Assembly: GCA_016866335.1 (NCBI GenBank)
Contig: VGMT01000002.1
Span: 62,001-126,000, forward strand
Reading direction: 5' to 3'
Length of the DNA stretch: 64,000 nt
DNA from: Bacteroidota bacterium
Lineage (GTDB): Bacteria; Bacteroidota; Bacteroidia; CAIKAF01
The notes below the pieces were generated by a model that saw nothing but the letters and a program-made list of their open reading frames with translations, was not told the origin of the DNA and did not search any database. Position numbers and translations under genes: made by a program. The first letter of the stretch is position 1. Every line of letters starts with the position of its first letter. Positions 60,525 to 64,000 of the stretch are shown here, piece by piece.

Positions 60525-60775
60525 TTTGTTCAGAACTGTCGAAGCTTGTTCCTGTTTGCCGAGGTGCCGTGGCAAACATGTTCATGCTTCGGGATTAAAC
60601 TTCATTTAAACGATTGGCACCCCTAAAGTGGGCGCAAAGCTAGGTAAATCTTCGTCAATACCAAAGATTTTCAGGGATTTGTACCCCTTTTTAACTCAAA
60701 CTATTTTATTTTTTTTAACAAAATGAGGTTGCTCCCAAAATATTGTACTAAGTTTGACGGCTTAAAAAACCGACT

Positions 60776-61975
60776 ATGAGCAAATCTCCATTAGATTTTA
60801 TTGTTACTAAAACGCCTTCGGCGGGCCGCAAATACGTTGCTGGCAAAAAGATTCCTTTCTCTGAGTTTATTCACGATTACGCCAATGGCGACGTTGATAT
60901 TGAGGGAGATTTCATTGAATTTATGAAGTGCCGAAACGAGGTGTTCGATTATCGATTGACCTGGAAGCATATCAAATTCTTCTTTACCCGTATGATTCCT
61001 GAGGTGGCCATCCACTCCAAAAGCCAAGATGAGCGTATTGTACGCGATCACTACGACCGGGGTAACGATTTCTTCTCGTCCTTTCTAGGACCGCGTATGA
61101 TTTATACCTCTGGTTTTTGGAACGACGTGGCCAACGAAACCTTAGAACAGGCGCAAGACCGTAAAATGACCATGGTTTGCGATAAATTGCTGATGAAACC
61201 AGGCAACAGGCACCTGGATATTGGATGTGGTTGGGGAACCTTGGTGGCCTACGCCGCTAAATACTACGGAACCGATTCGACAGGCATTACCCTGGCCCAA
61301 GACGGTACCGACCACGGAAACAAGCAAATTGCCGCACACGGAGTGGCCGATCGCGCGCGTATCCTTCGCATGGATTACCGCGACATGATTACTCCAGGCA
61401 AAAACAACCAAATGTTCAACCACGTTACTTGTCTGGAAATGGGCGAGCACGTGGGCCTCCGCAAATTTGGTCGCTTTATTAAGAATATCTACGACAAACT
61501 TGACGACGACGGAACCTTCTACCTTCAGCAAGCCGGTCTTCGTGCCAATCCAGGACTTATGGCCCGCGGCGAACATTGGGAAGACCTCGTTTGGGGCTTG
61601 TTCATGAACGAGTTTATTTTCAGCGGCGCCGATGCTTCTACTCCGTTGGCCTTCTTGGTGCAAACTTTGCAAGACGCCAATTTCGAGGTGCAAAGCGTTG
61701 AAAACATCGGAATTCACTACTCGCACACCATGACCTGCTGGTACCACAACTGGGAGGCCAATAAAGAGTACATTCTTCAACACTACGGAGAGTGGTGGTA
61801 CCGCACTTGGAGGGTTTTCCTTTACTGGTCGGTCATCATCGCCAGCCAAGGTTCATCTACCTGCTGGAGCATTATTGCGCATAAAAATTACAACAGAGTG
61901 GACCGCAACCGCTACATCGGTCGGGCCAACTTGGGTGAGCGCATGGAAATGGGCAATGTTCGAATTTTCGAATAA
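60776..61975 (+). CDS. Cyclopropane-fatty-acyl-phospholipid synthase family SAM methyltransferase
   Basis: VRDHYDRGNDFFSSFLGPRMIYTSGFW; HLDIGCGWGTLVAYAAKYYG; CLEMGEHVG. Confidence 0.92.
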   Translation: MSKSPLDFIVTKTPSAGRKYVAGKKIPFSEFIHDYANGDVDIEGDFIEFMKCRNEVFDYRLTWKHIKFFFTRMIPEVAIHSKSQDERIVRDHYDRGNDFFSSFLGPRMIYTSGFWNDVANETLEQAQDRKMTMVCDKLLMKPGNRHLDIGCGWGTLVAYAAKYYGTDSTGITLAQDGTDHGNKQIAAHGVADRARILRMDYRDMITPGKNNQMFNHVTCLEMGEHVGLRKFGRFIKNIYDKLDDDGTFYLQQAGLRANPGLMARGEHWEDLVWGLFMNEFIFSGADASTPLAFLVQTLQDANFEVQSVENIGIHYSHTMTCWYHNWEANKEYILQHYGEWWYRTWRVFLYWSVIIASQGSSTCWSIIAHKNYNRVDRNRYIGRANLGERMEMGNVRIFE

Positions 61976-61993
61976 GCGAAGCTTTTAATGTTG

Positions 61994-62024
61994 AAAACCC
62001 TCGGCTTAGGTCGGGGGTTTTTTG
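61994..62024 (+). terminator. Rho-independent terminator of the cfa-like gene
   Basis: AACCCtCG-gcttaggt-CGgGGGTT-TTTTG. Confidence 0.7.
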
Positions 62025-62030
62025 TTTTTA

Positions 62031-62172
62031 GGGCGGGTACCGGGCTTTCGGCGGTAGTCCGCGGTTGCCGGCCTGGGGCCCAGCGGCTTTGCGCGGACTC
62101 CTAAAGTCGCCTGCGCAGCTCGCGGGCCCCTGGCCGGCAACCTTGCGGGCAACCTGCCTCAATCCCGCCCGC
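62031..62172 (+). repeat. GC-rich palindromic element, copy H
   Basis: GGGCGGGTACCGGGCTTTC...GACTCCTAAAGTCGCC...TCAATCCCGCCCGC; perfect arm GGTTGCCGGCC/GGCCGGCAACC. Confidence 0.9.
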
Positions 62173-62221
62173 GGGCCCCCAGTTAAGACCTGCCCCAAAA
62201 TTCGCCTGCAGGACGGCTTGC

Positions 62222-63082
62222 TTAACCTATGGTTAGCCCCTCAATTTGGTTCTTGAATTTGCTAAACCAGGTGGTTTGACGTCGGGCATATTGCCGGGTA
62301 TGCGCGTTGATCTGAGCCTCTATCTCCCTGTCGCTTTCCTCCGATTGCGCATACCATTCCTGGTACCCAACGGTATTCATTACCGGCAAGGTTCGGTATT
62401 CAATTAGGCTAAGTGCTTCTGCTTTTAACCCCCTTTCTATCATCTGCCGAGTTCGTTTGGCAATGCACTGATGCAGTTCTTTTCGGTCGGGGTTCAGAAT
62501 GGTCAGCTGCAATTCCGCATTCCATTCCCAGTTTTTTTTGTCCAATCCTGATTTTCGAAAGGCCGACCAAGGTTTTTTGCTCGTCAACCAAACTTCGAGC
62601 GCTCGTCTAAGCCTAGCCGGATTTTGAATGTCGGTTTCTTTGAAATAAATAGGGTCAACCGCTGCAACTTGGGCCTGCAATTCAGGCAAACTAAGCTGGC
62701 TTACCTGAGTCCGAATGGCTGTTGGAGTCGGGGGCATTTCGTCCAAATCAAAAAGCAAAGCGTTCAAATAGAAACCCGAACCCCCAACCAAAACAACGCT
62801 TCCTTTCATGTCTAAAATGGAATTCAAAACTGGGCGAGCTTTCTGGGCAAACGAAACAGCATCTAAGGGTGCAAGTAGGCTTTCTGTTCCCAAAAAATGA
62901 TGGGGTATTTCCTCGAGTTCATTCGGCAAAGGACGTGCCGTTCCAATGTGCATCTCGCGATAAAATTGCCTTGAATCAAACGAAATGATTTCGGTGTTTA
63001 ACGCTTTAGCCAATTCTAGACTATGGGCTGTTTTTCCCGAGGCCGTTGGGCCTGCAACCACATGGATTTTGGGTCTAATCAT
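62222..63082 (-). CDS. miaA: tRNA dimethylallyltransferase
   Basis: VVAGPTASGKTAHSLELAKAL; SFDSRQFYREMHIGTARP. Confidence 0.95.
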   Translation of the reverse strand: MIRPKIHVVAGPTASGKTAHSLELAKALNTEIISFDSRQFYREMHIGTARPLPNELEEIPHHFLGTESLLAPLDAVSFAQKARPVLNSILDMKGSVVLVGGSGFYLNALLFDLDEMPPTPTAIRTQVSQLSLPELQAQVAAVDPIYFKETDIQNPARLRRALEVWLTSKKPWSAFRKSGLDKKNWEWNAELQLTILNPDRKELHQCIAKRTRQMIERGLKAEALSLIEYRTLPVMNTVGYQEWYAQSEESDREIEAQINAHTRQYARRQTTWFSKFKNQIEGLTIG

Positions 63083-64000
63083 ACCTTTGGAGATTCCAAT
63101 CCCAGCTCGGTTCCAAGTTCAATCATTAGGGCCAATGCCGCTTCTCGTTCATTGGGAATGCGCCCCTCTAAAATAGACTCTTTTATGCACCGTTTTATTT
63201 GCCCTACAACAGGTCCCGGCCCAATTCCAAAATGCCGAATGATTTCTTCGCCCGAAACAGGCGGCTGAAAGTTCCTGATGTGGTCTTTTTCTTCTACTTC
63301 CTGAAGTTTTTGTTTAACCACCTCGTAGTTGCGCAGGTAACGCGAAACCCGACTTGGGTTTTTTGAGGTTATGTCGGCCTGGCACAACAACAAAAGGTTT
63401 TCAAGGTCTTCCCCAGCGTCCATCAACAACCGCCTTAAGGCCGAATCGGTGATTTCTTGCTTTGCCAAAACAATGGGCCGTAAATGCAGTTTCACCATTT
63501 TTTCAACGAATTTCATTTTTTCGTTGCCGGGTAAACCCAATTTTTTGAACAATTTAGGTACCATTCTAGCCCCCAGATCTTCGTGGCCATGGAAGGTCCA
63601 ACCATGGCCGGGTTCAAATCGTTTGGTTTGGGGTTTTGCTATGTCGTGCATAACGGCCGACCACCGCAGCCATAGGTTGGTCGAGAGCTGAGCAAGGTTG
63701 TTTAAAACCTCGATGGTGTGGTAAAAGTTGTCTTTATGGCCAAGGCCATTTACTTTCTCTATGCCCTTAAGTAAGCAGAATTCCGGGAAAATAACCTCAA
63801 GTAAACCTCCTTTGTCCAACATTAAAAACAGTCGGCCGGGTTCATCGCAGGCCATCATTTTGTTTATTTCATCAGCAATCCGCTCTTTGGCAACAATATT
63901 CATTCGACCAGCCAACCTGGGCATGCTTCCCCACAAATCTGGATGAATGTCAAAATTCAATTGCATAGCAAACCGAATGGCCCTAAGCATGCGTAATGGG
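63079..64000 (-). CDS. cca: CCA tRNA nucleotidyltransferase / HD domain protein (N-terminus beyond window end)
   Basis: Frame open to the window edge (PITRMLRAIRFAMQLNFDI...); HD region LRWSAVMHDIAKPQTK...FHGHEDLGARM. Confidence 0.88.
   Translation of the reverse strand, partial: PLRMLRAIRFAMQLNFDIHPDLWGSMPRLAGRMNIVAKERIADEINKMMACDEPGRLFLMLDKGGLLEVIFPEFCLLKGIEKVNGLGHKDNFYHTIEVLNNLAQLSTNLWLRWSAVMHDIAKPQTKRFEPGHGWTFHGHEDLGARMVPKLFKKLGLPGNEKMKFVEKMVKLHLRPIVLAKQEITDSALRRLLMDAGEDLENLLLLCQADITSKNPSRVSRYLRNYEVVKQKLQEVEEKDHIRNFQPPVSGEEIIRHFGIGPGPVVGQIKRCIKESILEGRIPNEREAALALMIELGTELGLESPKV

Noticed and set aside
62065-62256. ORF MPAWGPAALRGLLKSPAQLAGP... as a gene
   Set aside because: Generated by copy H of the palindromic element; no independent coding evidence.

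Overview
Bacteroidota-type chromosomal segment, mostly housekeeping and cell-envelope genes. It starts inside a BamA/Omp85 gene and ends inside a CCA-adding-enzyme/HD gene. I recognise about 58 protein genes, including murI, lepA, recO, recR, elbB, kdsB, smpB, rplS, rpsP, rimM, eno, pyrB/pyrR, rpsA, cfa-like, miaA, a porZ-like T9SS gene and T9SS cargo genes. I recognise no rRNA, tRNA, CRISPR array or intact transposase. The most interesting content is intergenic. (1) Eight dispersed, GC-rich, ~143-bp imperfect palindromes have invariant end and loop motifs (GGGCGG..CGGGCTTTC // GCTCCTAAAGTCGC // TCAATCCC..CCGC). Their stem arms differ in sequence between copies but stay complementary; six of eight sit in sense orientation just 3' of a gene, and several directly abut a T-run. 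(2) Two paralogous ~240-nt loci look like complete non-coding RNA genes: TTG-N20-TAATTTTG promoter, CACTAGTG dyad near +1, conserved hairpins with compensatory/wobble changes, a GNRA-capped arm and a Rho-independent terminator. (3) Both RNA genes lie downstream of, and in the same orientation as, one copy of the GC-rich element, forming a composite unit. A decaying LytS/LytTR two-component pair (truncated sensor, frameshifted regulator, phospho-acceptor Asp replaced by Ala) is also present. All calls come from reading the sequence and the ORF track; no database searches or folding programs were run.
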